DNA of 64,000 bases from Pseudomonas sp. UYIF39 (GTDB lineage: Bacteria; Pseudomonadota; Gammaproteobacteria; Pseudomonadales; Pseudomonadaceae), in the NCBI RefSeq assembly GCF_029963765.1, contig NZ_JALBYU010000025.1:19330-83329 (forward strand), written 5' to 3'. Of this stretch, positions 24,984-33,614 are shown in pieces. Numbering within the stretch: position 1 is the first letter of the stretch; each line of letters opens with the position of its first letter. The position numbers and the translations under genes were made by a program. Below the pieces are notes generated by a model that had not been told where the DNA came from, searched no databases, and worked only from the letters and a program-made list of their open reading frames with translations.

Positions 24984-25182
24984 AACATTCCTACGGGATT
25001 GGATCTTCAGCGCCATGGCCTGAATACGTTGCGCATTCTCGGGGGTTGGTCGGCAAACATAAAGCCCAACCTGCACTGAACGATGAAATGTGCTGCTGAA
25101 AATAAATGAAACTCCGTGCAAACGCCTCCGGTCAACCTTGTGTAACCACTTTTCTCGTTCAATTGTTCACAGGAGAACCACC

Positions 25183-25374
25183 ATGAGCAGCACTGGCGAT
25201 AAAGCAAAAGGCTTGGCCAACGAAGCAGTCGGCAACGTCAAACAAGGCGTCGGCAAGGCCACCGGCAACGACAAAATGCGCACCGAAGGCGTGGTGCAGG
25301 AAAGGAAAGGCGAAGCCCAGCAAGCGGTCGGCAAAGCCAAAGACGCGATCAAGAAAGGCATCGACAAGGCGTGA
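25183..25374 (+). CDS. CsbD family stress protein
   Basis: A 63-residue hydrophilic protein with the CsbD pattern GDKAKGLANEAVGNVKQGVG followed by KGEAQQAVGKAKDAIKK. Family members are small, abundant, helix-forming proteins induced in general stress; their biochemical role is unknown. The ATG at 25183 follows AGGAGAACCACC. It is a single gene with its own terminator. Confidence 0.88.
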   Translation: MSSTGDKAKGLANEAVGNVKQGVGKATGNDKMRTEGVVQERKGEAQQAVGKAKDAIKKGIDKA

Positions 25375-25397
25375 TCAGGCCTTTGATGAGCAACAGA

Positions 25398-25425
25398 AAC
25401 GGCCATCCGCGGATGGCCGTTTTTG
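25398..25425 (+). terminator. Rho-independent terminator after csbD-like gene
   Basis: AACGGCCATCC and GGATGGCCGTTTTT form a perfect stem around CGC with a T-run. Confidence 0.93.
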
Positions 25426-25544
25426 TGTCAGCCTGAACTTGCACAAGGAAATTGTTTCAAACTCGCCAAGTAGGCTACTTTGATGTAGAAAACGGCCCCT
25501 GAGTCGCCACGACTTCAACCTTTTTGCGGCGAAAGGAGACGCTA

Positions 25545-26501
25545 ATGTTTTTCCCTCACATGAAAGGTCAGCGCCTGCACCGTGTCATGGTGCGCACGAT
25601 CACCGAGTTCGTCGACGACGAGATGTCGACCTATGCCTCGGCGCTGGCCTATCAGATGCTGTTCTCGCTGTTTCCCTTCATTCTGTTCCTGATCGCCCTG
25701 ATCGGTTTCCTGCACCTGCCGGACTTCTTCTCCTGGCTGCGCCTGCAATCGGAGCTGGTCCTGCCGCCCCAGGCGCTGGAACAGGTGAACCCGGTCATCG
25801 ACCAGCTCCAGCAATCCAAGGGTGGCTTGCTGTCGGTCGGTATCGTGATTGCCCTGTGGACCGCGTCCGCCGGTGTGCGGCTGATGATGAGCGCGATGAA
25901 CGCCGCCTACGACGTGGTCGAAGGCCGGCCGGCGTGGAAGCGTTTCCCGCTGTCGATTTTCTACACCATCGGCATCGCCGGCATGCTGCTGGTGGCTGCC
26001 GCGCTGATGGTGCTCGGGCCGCAGGTGATGGGCTGGATCGCCTCGCAAGTCGGCCTCGAAGACTTCATCGTGACCCTCTGGACCATCGTGCGCTGGCCGG
26101 TGGTCGTGATTCTGTTGATGATGGCGGTGGCGCTGATTTATTACGTCATGCCCGACGTCAAACAAGAGTTTCGCTTTATCACCCCCGGTTCGGTGCTGGC
26201 CGTGGTGGTGTGGATCCTTGCATCGGTGGGCTTCGGTATGTACGTCAAAACATTCGCCGACTACAACGCCATGTATGGCAGTATCGGCGCGATCATCGTG
26301 CTGTTGCTGTACTTCTACATTTCCGCTGCGGTGCTGTTGCTCGGCGCCGAGATGAATGCCGTGATCGAACATATGTCGACCGAGGGCAAGGATGATGGCG
26401 AAAAATTCCCCGGCGAGCACAGCCACGAACACAAACACCACGTGTCGGGACTGGGTCGGGACCACTCGATCAAGCCGACCACTGACGAAGTCATCAAATG
26501 A
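25545..26501 (+). CDS. YihY/BrkB family membrane protein
   Basis: A 318-residue inner-membrane protein with about six to seven hydrophobic segments. The family pattern is seen in DDEMSTYASALAYQMLFSLF near residue 22, SAGVRLMMSAMNAAYDV near residue 112, and the later FGMYVKTFADYNAMYGSIGA, near residue 230. The C-terminal tail is polar and His-rich (EHSHEHKHH), which might bind metal. Function is unknown: early reports called the family ribonuclease BN or serum resistance, but neither is well supported. The ATG at 25545 follows GAAAGGAGA. It overlaps def by ATGA. Confidence 0.88.
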   Translation: MFFPHMKGQRLHRVMVRTITEFVDDEMSTYASALAYQMLFSLFPFILFLIALIGFLHLPDFFSWLRLQSELVLPPQALEQVNPVIDQLQQSKGGLLSVGIVIALWTASAGVRLMMSAMNAAYDVVEGRPAWKRFPLSIFYTIGIAGMLLVAAALMVLGPQVMGWIASQVGLEDFIVTLWTIVRWPVVVILLMMAVALIYYVMPDVKQEFRFITPGSVLAVVVWILASVGFGMYVKTFADYNAMYGSIGAIIVLLLYFYISAAVLLLGAEMNAVIEHMSTEGKDDGEKFPGEHSHEHKHHVSGLGRDHSIKPTTDEVIK

Positions 26502-27037
26502 TCCGTGAAATTCTGAAAATGGGCGACGAACGCCTGCTGCGCATTGCCCCGCCGGTGCCTGCCGAAATGTTCGACAGCCCGGAGCTGTGGCAACTGATCG
26601 ACGACATGTTCCAGACCATGGAAAGCGTCGGCGGTGTTGGCCTGGCTGCGCCGCAGATCGGCGTCGACCTGCAACTGGTGATCTTCGGTTTCGAGCACAG
26701 CGAACGCTATCCGGACGCCGAAGCCGTGCCGCAGACGATTCTGATCAACCCGTTGATTACGCCGTTGAGCCCGACCCTGGAAGAGGGTTTCGAAGGCTGT
26801 CTGTCGGTGCCCGGCCTGCGCGGCGCGGTAGATCGCTATCAGCACATTCGGTACGAAGGGTTCGATCCCAAGGGTAATCCGATCGTACGCATCGCCTCGG
26901 GATTCCATGCGCGGGTTGTGCAGCATGAATGCGATCACCTGATCGGCCGGTTGTACCCGTCGCGCATCAGTGACTTCAGCAAGTTCGGGTTTACCGACGT
27001 GATGTTTCCGGATCTCGACCCTGCTGCAGACGACTGA
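26498..27037 (+). CDS. def: Peptide deformylase
   Basis: A 179-residue metalloenzyme that removes the formyl group from nascent proteins. All three family motifs are present: GVGLAAPQIG near residues 46-55, EGCLSVPG near residues 100-107 with the metal-binding cysteine, and QHECDHLIG near residues 142-150, the HExxH-type site. It has the longer C-terminus common in secondary deformylases. The ATG overlaps the stop of the YihY gene. Since fmt is not next to it, this may be an accessory copy and not the main def of the def-fmt pair. Confidence 0.95.
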   Translation: MIREILKMGDERLLRIAPPVPAEMFDSPELWQLIDDMFQTMESVGGVGLAAPQIGVDLQLVIFGFEHSERYPDAEAVPQTILINPLITPLSPTLEEGFEGCLSVPGLRGAVDRYQHIRYEGFDPKGNPIVRIASGFHARVVQHECDHLIGRLYPSRISDFSKFGFTDVMFPDLDPAADD

Positions 27038-27049
27038 TGCCTTCCAGAA

Positions 27050-27466
27050 TCATCCAGAGGCTTTTAAACCCATGGCGATCATCGGCTTGCTGCGGGCGTA
27101 ACGGCTCAAGCGTTCCGCCATGGAGTAGGGCAGTGGCGGATCGAAGGTAAAACCGCGACGTTCATAAAACTCACGCAAGTCCGGATGACAAAACAGCCAC
27201 ACCGGACCTTCAAGGTCCTTGAGCGCCTCGGCGATCAGCGCCGCAGCGATGCCCTGTTCACGGCAGGCCGGATCGACAAACAAACCCGTCAGCCAATGCC
27301 CGTCCGCCACCGGTCGCAAACACAGTGCGCCAATGATCTCCTCGCGCCTGGCCACCCAGAGTTGAGCGTCGCGGACCGCTTTCATCGACGATTGGTGAGC
27401 GCGATAAAACTTGTTCATCAAGGGCCATGAAGGCTCGGCGAGCAAGGTGTACTGGGTGTTGGGCAT
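27050..27466 (-). CDS. GNAT family N-acetyltransferase
   Basis: A 138-residue acetyltransferase. The acetyl-CoA-binding region is LTGLFVDPACREQGIAAALI near residues 70-90, with a Q/RxxGxA-like loop. A conserved C-terminal segment WLFCHPDLREFYERRGF follows. Substrate unknown. The frame extends to 27655, but the upstream part antisense-overlaps the small lysine-rich gene; the ATG at 27466 (MPNTQYTLL) is chosen. It is convergent to def with 12 bases between the stops. Confidence 0.8.
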   Translation of the reverse strand: MPNTQYTLLAEPSWPLMNKFYRAHQSSMKAVRDAQLWVARREEIIGALCLRPVADGHWLTGLFVDPACREQGIAAALIAEALKDLEGPVWLFCHPDLREFYERRGFTFDPPLPYSMAERLSRYARSKPMIAMGLKASG

Positions 27467-27569
27467 GGTCTTCGACTGTCGGTGCGCAAAGCGGGAGATT
27501 ATAAAAGAACGTGCGCGCAGCGATAGGTGTATACCTGATCTCACATCCCGTATGAGTGGAGTAAGTATC

Positions 27570-27680
27570 ATGGCCAAAGGCATGGATTCAAAAAAAGCGG
27601 CAAAGAAGAAACCGGCAAAAACCGCCGATGAAAAGCGCGCGGACAAGAAGGCCAAGAAGGTGGATGTGTTCGGTCATTGA
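27570..27680 (+). CDS. Small lysine-rich protein (36 residues)
   Basis: MAKGMDSKKAAKKKPAKTAD and a C-terminal KKVDVFGH. About one third of residues are lysine, resembling histone-like tails. The ATG at 27570 has GGAG 11-14 bases upstream. It resembles short lysine- and alanine-rich proteins annotated as hypothetical in Pseudomonas. A nucleic-acid-binding role is only a guess. Too short for most gene finders, but the start, codon use and stop look genuine. Confidence 0.55.
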   Translation: MAKGMDSKKAAKKKPAKTADEKRADKKAKKVDVFGH

Positions 27681-27784
27681 TTCCGCGACAAGGGAGCTCG
27701 GCCCTCGGGCTCCCGCCGCTTCACGGGGTGAAGGCCATCGACCGCCCAGGCCGCCATTACACTAATTGCGAAATGAGGTCCCCT

Positions 27785-27807
27785 GTGTGCGAGCCTGCTC
27801 GCGATGG
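27785..27807. repeat. Solitary decayed REP arm
   Basis: GTGTGCGAGCCTGCTCGCGATGG matches one arm of the main REP family with changes in the GTGGGAG part; no partner arm is seen nearby. Confidence 0.7.
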
Positions 27808-27816
27808 TCTTGAGGC

Positions 27817-28419
27817 CTACAGCAACTCCGCGGCCAACGCCGTCATTACGGCTGGCCGCTGATCAACCGTCGTCTGAAACCGCGCCAACGCCGGCCACTC
27901 ATTCAAATCGATGGCAAACAGGTGCGCCCAGCGCAACACCGTAAACAAATACGCATCGGCAATGCTGTACCTGTCAGCCATCAAATAATCCTGGTGTTCC
28001 AGCGTCTGGCTCAACACAACAAAACGCTTGAACAGTTTCTCCTTGATCAGCGTTTTAACCTCATCCGGAAACTGCGAACTGAACAGCCAACCCAACCCGC
28101 CATGAATCTCGGTCGAGATGAAATTCAGCCACTCCTGCACCCGCACCCGCTCGAACGTCCCGCTCACCGGTGCCAGGTTCGCTTCAGGTCGCAGGTCTGC
28201 CAGGTATTGCAGGATTGCCGGACCTTCGGTCAGCACTTGGCCATTGTCCAGTTGCAATGCTGCGACGTAACCCTTGGGGTTGATGGCGAGGAAGTCCTCG
28301 CCGCTGGCAGTTCTCTTGGTGGTGTTGTCGACGCGGATCAATTCGAACGACAGATCCAGTTCACTCAGCACGATATGCGGCGCGAGCGAGCAGGCGTGTG
28401 GGGCGTAATACAACTTCAT
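27817..28419 (-). CDS. Glutathione S-transferase (beta-class type)
   Basis: A 200-residue enzyme with an N-terminal thioredoxin-like domain (MKLYYAPHACSLAPHIVLSE, with the active-site cysteine at residue 10 typical of bacterial beta-class GSTs) and a C-terminal helical domain (ADRYSIADAYLFTVLRWA near residue 150, the N-capping box). It conjugates glutathione to electrophiles or reduces peroxides. It is divergent from a LysR gene with about 100 bases between, so that regulator may control it. Confidence 0.9.
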   Translation of the reverse strand: MKLYYAPHACSLAPHIVLSELDLSFELIRVDNTTKRTASGEDFLAINPKGYVAALQLDNGQVLTEGPAILQYLADLRPEANLAPVSGTFERVRVQEWLNFISTEIHGGLGWLFSSQFPDEVKTLIKEKLFKRFVVLSQTLEHQDYLMADRYSIADAYLFTVLRWAHLFAIDLNEWPALARFQTTVDQRPAVMTALAAELL

Positions 28420-28518
28420 TGGCAGGGCTCTGGCTGGGGATTTGCGCCAGTGTCATAGTGCGCGGCACCCTCGGTAAAATTAATCTTTCAGAAAACAGCC
28501 ATAAGGAAAGCTACTGCC

Positions 28519-29391
28519 ATGATGAATCTGATGCATTGGCGAATGGTGGTGGCGGTGGCTGACACGGGCAACATAACCCGGGCTGCCGAGCGGGTCGGCA
28601 TGACCCAGTCCGGAGCCAGCCAGGCCTTGGCGTTGATTGAAGAAACTCTGGGCGTTCAACTGTTCAGTCGAGAGAATCGCCAGACCTTGCCGACGGCAAT
28701 CGGCCTGTCTGTCATCGAACATGCGAGAACCATGCTCGGTGCTCTGGAAACCATTCGCAGTACTGTCGATTCCACCAAAGACATTCAGCGCGGGACGATT
28801 CGCCTGGCCAGTTTCCCCATGGTGCTGGCGACTTTCCTGCCGCCGCTGCTGCGTCAGTTCAACCGGCTTTACCCCGGTATTCAGGTGGTCGCGCTGGAGG
28901 TCAGCGACGATGAAGTGGAAACGCTGCTCGGCGCCGGGCTGGTGGATGTCGGCGTGGTGTTGAACCCGGCGCCCGAGCGTAATGCCGCTCGCCTGGGGCG
29001 TGATGCCTGGATGGCGGTGGTGCCTGGCGGCCATCCCTTGGCTCGCCGTTCCAATGAAGAAGGCGTCTCCCTGGCGGAGTTGGCGGAGCAACCTTTTGTA
29101 CTGGCCACGGGCGGTTGTTCGACCAACGCACGCAGCCTGGCGGAAGATGCCGGGCTGCAACTGCTTGATGTGCGGGTCGAGGTCCGTGAATGGAGCAGTG
29201 CGTTCACCCTGGTGCGGGAAAACATCGGCGTGACGCTGGTGCCGGAGATGACGCTGCCGAGCCAACTTCAGGGGCTGCGCGTGGTGCCGGTGACTCCGCG
29301 TATCGATCGAGAGTTTGCTTTGGTGGCCGCTGCGAACAAGCCACCCACGGCGGCGGTACAGGCGTTGATGGGCATGCTCGCCGAGAAATGA
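28519..29391 (+). CDS. LysR family transcriptional regulator
   Basis: A 290-residue regulator. The winged helix-turn-helix is at about residues 5-62 (GNITRAAERVGMTQSGASQA). The effector domain starts at about residue 90 (GTIRLASFPMVLATFLPPLL). Two adjacent ATG codons occur (28519 and 28522) after AAGGAAAG. Divergent arrangement with the GST gene suggests regulation of that gene. Confidence 0.9.
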   Translation: MMNLMHWRMVVAVADTGNITRAAERVGMTQSGASQALALIEETLGVQLFSRENRQTLPTAIGLSVIEHARTMLGALETIRSTVDSTKDIQRGTIRLASFPMVLATFLPPLLRQFNRLYPGIQVVALEVSDDEVETLLGAGLVDVGVVLNPAPERNAARLGRDAWMAVVPGGHPLARRSNEEGVSLAELAEQPFVLATGGCSTNARSLAEDAGLQLLDVRVEVREWSSAFTLVRENIGVTLVPEMTLPSQLQGLRVVPVTPRIDREFALVAAANKPPTAAVQALMGMLAEK

Positions 29392-29808
29392 CGCATACCG
29401 AAGCTGAACCGATTTTGTCCTCAATACTGGCCGACTAGTGGCCTTGCTTACCTGCCTCGCCAGTCTATGCTGAATCGTAACTAACTATGTCGACCACCAT
29501 GTGAAGGCCGTCATACACGTTAAAAACGTGCGCAACCCAAGGCACCGACTCTGAACAACACGGAGCTGTCCGGTCAATGGAATGTCTTATCAGAATGTTA
29601 GGGCTGGCCCGATTCCGGGCTATCAAGAGAAGGATGTCTTGATAAGAGCGTTGCTACATGGACTCTCCGATTAAACATCATTGATCACCTGACCAAGTCC
29701 TTCCTGTGGAGGGATGCGTGTGCCTGTTCCTTGGAACGTAGTGGTGGAGCTGTTGAAAGACCAAAGAACTTTCATCAAACAAAAGACCGCGCTGAAGGTG
29801 ATACGACC
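29392..29808. other. 417-base non-coding region before the BdlA-like gene
   Basis: No convincing gene. It holds a palindrome CACGTT-AAA-AACGTG (29516-29530) and a distant inverted pair CTTATCA (29586-29592) with TGATAAG (29640-29646) that encloses GGGCTGGCCC and CCGGGC. This could be a structured 5' leader or a small RNA. I do not recognise a known riboswitch. Confidence 0.35.
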
Positions 29809-31128
29809 ATGTTTAACCGACGTCACAAGACTGACCTGCTGGAAATCGAACGATTCAGTTGCGCGCTGACCGAGGCTAACGCGAAGTTGGCCGCAGTCAG
29901 CCGCTCGATGGCGATGATTGAGTTCACCCCCGAAGGGATCGTGCTCGATGCCAACGACAACTTTTGCAGTGTCATGGGATACAGCGCCGAAGAAGTGCGC
30001 GGTAAGCATCACCGGATCTTTTGCGAAGAAGCGTTTTATCGAAGTGAAGCCTACGCCAAGTTGTGGCGTGACCTGGCCCGTGGCGAACCAGTGAGCGGGA
30101 CCTTTTTACGCTTGAACAGGAGCGGCAAGGAGATCTGGCTCGAAGCCAGCTATATGCCGGTGTTCGGCGCTGATCGTCAGGTCCGGAGTGTAATCAAAGT
30201 CGCCACTGACGTCTCAGCCAGGATCTACAAGGAGCACGAAAACGAGAGCATGCTCGCGGCTATCGGTCGCTCCATGGCTGTGATCGAATTCACCCCGGAT
30301 GGCAAAGTCATCACGGCCAACGACAACTTCTTGAAGACGATGCATTACTCGCTCAACGAAGTGGTTGGCCAGCACCACAGCCTGTTTTGTCATCGTGCCG
30401 AAGCCGAATCGCAGGCCTACAAAGCGTTCTGGGCTTCGCTCAATCGCGGCGAATACCACTCGCACCGTTTCGAGCGCAAAGACAAGCACGGTCATACGGT
30501 TTTCCTGGAGGCCTCCTACAACCCGCTGTTCGACACCAAGGGTCGATTGTACAAAGTGGTCAAGTTCGCCAGCGACATCACCCAGCAAGTCACCACCCTG
30601 CAAACCGCCGCGGAGTCGGCCCACAGCACCTCGGTTCAAAACGACGCCTGTGCGCAGAAAGGTTCTCAGGTGGTGCAGCAAACGGTGCAGACCATCCAGG
30701 ACATTTCCAAAGACTTGAACGAAGCGGCGCTGAGCATTGATGCCGTCAGCAAACAATCCGACATCATCGGCACCATCGTTCAGACCATTCGCGGCATTGC
30801 CGATCAGACCAACCTGCTGGCGCTTAACGCTGCGATCGAAGCGGCCCGGGCCGGGGAGCACGGGCGCGGTTTCGCGGTAGTCGCCGATGAAGTTCGCAGC
30901 CTTGCGGCACGAACGAGCCAGGCAACGGTGGAGATCGTTGAAGTGGTGCGCAAGAACCACGATTTGTCATTGAGTGCGGTGTCGAGCATGCAGTCCAGTT
31001 TGAGTCGAACCGGGCTTGGGGTGGAGCTGGCGAATGAGGCGGGTGCGGTGATTCTGGAGATTCAACAAGGGTCGCGGCATGTGGTGGATGCGATCAGTCA
31101 GTTCAACTCGACCTTGCAGATAAGTTGA
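29809..31128 (+). CDS. Cytoplasmic PAS-PAS-MCP chemoreceptor (BdlA-like)
   Basis: A 439-residue protein without membrane segments or HAMP. PAS domain 1 lies at about residues 28-135 (EFTPEGIVLDANDNFCSVMG). PAS domain 2 lies at about 150-260 (EFTPDGKVITANDNFLKTMH), evidently a duplication. A short methyl-accepting signalling domain follows, with the hairpin tip IRGIADQTNLLALNAAIEAA near residue 325. The order and size match BdlA of P. aeruginosa, a c-di-GMP-linked protein needed for biofilm dispersion, though Aer-like redox receptors have a similar layout. A longer frame to 29731 is possible, but GAAGGTG precedes the ATG at 29809. The signalling domain is short, as in BdlA. Confidence 0.88.
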   Translation: MFNRRHKTDLLEIERFSCALTEANAKLAAVSRSMAMIEFTPEGIVLDANDNFCSVMGYSAEEVRGKHHRIFCEEAFYRSEAYAKLWRDLARGEPVSGTFLRLNRSGKEIWLEASYMPVFGADRQVRSVIKVATDVSARIYKEHENESMLAAIGRSMAVIEFTPDGKVITANDNFLKTMHYSLNEVVGQHHSLFCHRAEAESQAYKAFWASLNRGEYHSHRFERKDKHGHTVFLEASYNPLFDTKGRLYKVVKFASDITQQVTTLQTAAESAHSTSVQNDACAQKGSQVVQQTVQTIQDISKDLNEAALSIDAVSKQSDIIGTIVQTIRGIADQTNLLALNAAIEAARAGEHGRGFAVVADEVRSLAARTSQATVEIVEVVRKNHDLSLSAVSSMQSSLSRTGLGVELANEAGAVILEIQQGSRHVVDAISQFNSTLQIS

Positions 31129-31159
31129 TAGCAATGCCAGTTAAGCCGCAATGCAATCT

Positions 31160-31290
31160 GTAGCAGCTGGCGAAGCCTGCGTTCGGCTGCGCAGCAGTCG
31201 TAAAACCTGAGTTTGCGGTCTTCCTGAAACACCGCATCGTCTGATTTCACGACTGCTGCGCAGCCGAACGCAAGCTTCGCCAGCTGCTAC
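31160..31290. repeat. Long inverted repeat, GTAGCAGCTGGCGAAGC type
   Basis: Outer arms GTAGCAGCTGGCGAAGCCTG and near-complement, with a second matching block GTTCGGCTGCGCAGCAGTCG on both sides, separated by about 45 bases. It lies between the convergent ends of the BdlA-like and MFS genes. Only copy of this class in the window. Confidence 0.85.
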
Positions 31291-31357
31291 GGATTGTGTC
31301 GTTCCTTGACTGACTAGCATTGCCCTCGAAGGGACCCTCTTTTATTGACGCTTGGCA

Positions 31358-32782
31358 TCAGCGATGAGCGATGTTTTCCAGTGCCAGGTTGCGGGTTCTC
31401 GGACCAAAACAGCCGATGGTCAACATCACGATCAACATGCTGCTGACAATAAACGCCAACACCCCCGGCGTGCCGAAGTTTTCGAGGAAAATCCCGATCA
31501 GCAAACTGCTGAACACCGTCGACAATCGACTGAACGAATAACAGAACCCCACCGCCCGGGCACGGATGTTGGTGGGGAACAATTCGCTTTGGTAAGAGTG
31601 ATAACTGAAGCTCAGCCAGGCGTTGCAGAAGGTGATCATCACCCCGCAGAAGATCAGGCCGAAGGCGCTGGTTTGCCAGGCGAACAAGGTGCCGAAGGTC
31701 ATGGCACCCAAGGCCGAGCCGACAATCTGCCACTTGTTCTCGAAGCGGTTGGCGAACTTCACAAACAGTAACGGCCCGAGTGGGTAGGCGAGGGTGATGA
31801 TGAAGGCGTACATCAGGCTGTGCGTCACGCTCACGCCCTGGCCGGATAGCAGCGCCGGCAACCAATTGCCGAAGCCGAAGAAACCGATGGCCTGGAACAC
31901 GTGGAACACGATCAACATCAGCGCCCGACGGCGATACGGCGGCTGCCAGATATCAGCGAAACGCCCCGTACCCTGGACATCCACTGCCGCCAGCTCCGGC
32001 TCATCCAACGCCTTACCCTGATCCTTCACGCAGCGGGCTTCAATGCCATCAAGAATCTTGTTGGCTTCGTCGAACCGTCCATGCTGTGCCAACCAACGCG
32101 GTGACTCCGGCAAGCGCGATCGCAGCCACCAGATGAACAGCGCAAACACCGCGCTCGCCAACACCACCCAACGCCAGCCGGACACACCGAACGGCGCTTG
32201 TGGCACCAGCCACCACGACATCAACGCCACCGCCGGCACCGACAGAAACTGCACGAAAAACGCGAAGGCAAATGCCGAGCTGCGCATGCGTTTGGGCACC
32301 AGCTCTGAGAGGTAGGCGTCGATGGTCACCAGTTCGATGCCCAGCCCGATACCCACCAGAAAGCGCATGCAGATGATGCCGATGGCTGAACTCTGAACGC
32401 CCATCGCCACCGTCGCGACGGTGTACCAGATCAACGCGAAGGTGAAGATCGCACGTCGACCGAAGCGGTCGGCCAACGGGCTCAACAGACTCGCGCCAAG
32501 GAACAACCCGAGGAACGTCGCCGAGGCGAAGGCGGCCTGATCGGAGAAGCCGAACACGCCTTGGCTGCCGGTGGCGAAGATGCCGTCGCGAATCAGGCCG
32601 GGGCTGATGTAGGCCGTCTGGAACAAGTCGTAGAGTTCGAAAAAACCACCGATCGAGAGCAGCGCCACCAATCGCCAGATCGTGGAGACGGCGGGGAGTC
32701 GGTCGATGCGGGCGGAAACTTGCGCGGCCCGGACGGGGTCGATTCCGTCAGGTTGAGCAAAGGCGGGGGAGTGAGCAGTCAT
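31358..32782 (-). CDS. MFS transporter, sugar-porter type
   Basis: A 474-residue major facilitator with 12 predicted membrane segments. Loop 2-3 carries the MFS motif (SPLADRFGRRAIFTFALIWY near residue 105). The central PESPRWLAQHGRFDEANKIL near residue 225 is the sugar-porter signature. A second RAVGFCYSFSRL lies in the C-terminal half. Substrates of close relatives include sugars, aromatic acids and metabolites; not resolved here. A TTG at 32794 is in frame; the ATG at 32782 is chosen. An inverted repeat lies about 60 bases upstream. Confidence 0.87.
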   Translation of the reverse strand: MTAHSPAFAQPDGIDPVRAAQVSARIDRLPAVSTIWRLVALLSIGGFFELYDLFQTAYISPGLIRDGIFATGSQGVFGFSDQAAFASATFLGLFLGASLLSPLADRFGRRAIFTFALIWYTVATVAMGVQSSAIGIICMRFLVGIGLGIELVTIDAYLSELVPKRMRSSAFAFAFFVQFLSVPAVALMSWWLVPQAPFGVSGWRWVVLASAVFALFIWWLRSRLPESPRWLAQHGRFDEANKILDGIEARCVKDQGKALDEPELAAVDVQGTGRFADIWQPPYRRRALMLIVFHVFQAIGFFGFGNWLPALLSGQGVSVTHSLMYAFIITLAYPLGPLLFVKFANRFENKWQIVGSALGAMTFGTLFAWQTSAFGLIFCGVMITFCNAWLSFSYHSYQSELFPTNIRARAVGFCYSFSRLSTVFSSLLIGIFLENFGTPGVLAFIVSSMLIVMLTIGCFGPRTRNLALENIAHR

Positions 32783-32841
32783 GGGCTGATCCAAATCTTA
32801 TAGATGGAAAAGCTTAGCCTGCTATCGGAAATGAATGATTG

Positions 32842-32873
32842 TGAATCTCGGCGGCTTCGCGTCGAGATTCACG
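32842..32873. repeat. Perfect inverted repeat between the GST and MFS genes
   Basis: GTGAATCTCG and CGAGATTCAC, 10-base perfect arms 12 bases apart. No T-run. It could be an operator for the MFS gene or a hairpin after the GST gene. Confidence 0.5.
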
Positions 32874-32925
32874 CAGTTATTGCAATGAATGTTTACATTT
32901 TAGCGATTTGTAGCGCAGCAGCCGC

Positions 32926-33558
32926 TCAAGCCAGGCCGTTGCAGCCGTATTTGAGGAATCCAGGGCGTTGTGCCAACCGTTGGAAATATTCGTCGATGGC
33001 GGGGTAGTCGGGCCGCTCCATCGGTGTCATCAGCCAGCGGTTGACCGACAGCCCGATGACGATGTCCGCCAGCGTGAAGTGTGGCCCGGCGACATACGCT
33101 TTGGTGGCCGCGAGTTGATGCTCGAGGATGCCCATTTTCTGATTCCAGCCGTGTACACCGGCGGCAATGTGATGCGGGTCCTGGAACTCCGGATCTTTGC
33201 GTACCAACGCCGTGAACGCATAGCTCCAGGAGGCATTGAGTTCAGTCGCTTGCCAATCCATCCACTGTTCCACCCGAGCGCGGGCCGCGGGTTCGTGGGG
33301 TAGCAGATCGGTGTTGTGGTGTTTGCCGGCCAGATAGCGGCAGATGGTGTTGGACTCCCACAGCACGCCGGCCTCATCGATGATCACCGGCACCAGTGCG
33401 TTGGGATTGAGCCTGAGAAACTCCGGCGTATGGGTCGACGCATAACCGCCGCCCCAGTCCTCCCGTTCGTAGGCAACACCCAGTTCCTCACAGGTCCACA
33501 GGACTTTTCTGACGTTGATGGAGGAGGCTTTTCCCAGAATCTTCAGTGCATGTTCCAT
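32926..33558 (-). CDS. Glutathione S-transferase family protein
   Basis: A 210-residue GST. The N-terminal thioredoxin fold has KASSINVRKVLWTCEELGVA near residue 10, with a serine-rich active-site region, and ESNTICRYLAG near residue 68, the glutathione-binding SNAIxxYL box. The C-terminal helical domain has GPHFTLADIVIGLSVNRW near residue 155. The class is closer to theta/plant-type than beta-type. It follows the PACE fragment region and precedes the MFS gene on the same strand; no functional link is evident. Confidence 0.88.
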   Translation of the reverse strand: MEHALKILGKASSINVRKVLWTCEELGVAYEREDWGGGYASTHTPEFLRLNPNALVPVIIDEAGVLWESNTICRYLAGKHHNTDLLPHEPAARARVEQWMDWQATELNASWSYAFTALVRKDPEFQDPHHIAAGVHGWNQKMGILEHQLAATKAYVAGPHFTLADIVIGLSVNRWLMTPMERPDYPAIDEYFQRLAQRPGFLKYGCNGLA

Positions 33559-33614
33559 TGAGCTACTCCGTTAGCGATTTGACGCTTCAGGAATCTAACA
33601 GACATTCAGCGTTT

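Noticed and set aside
25088..25130. Possible sigma-E/AlgU promoter before the CsbD-like gene
   Set aside because: GAAACT and GTCAA are at suitable spacing, but the match to GAACTT/TCTGA is too weak to claim.
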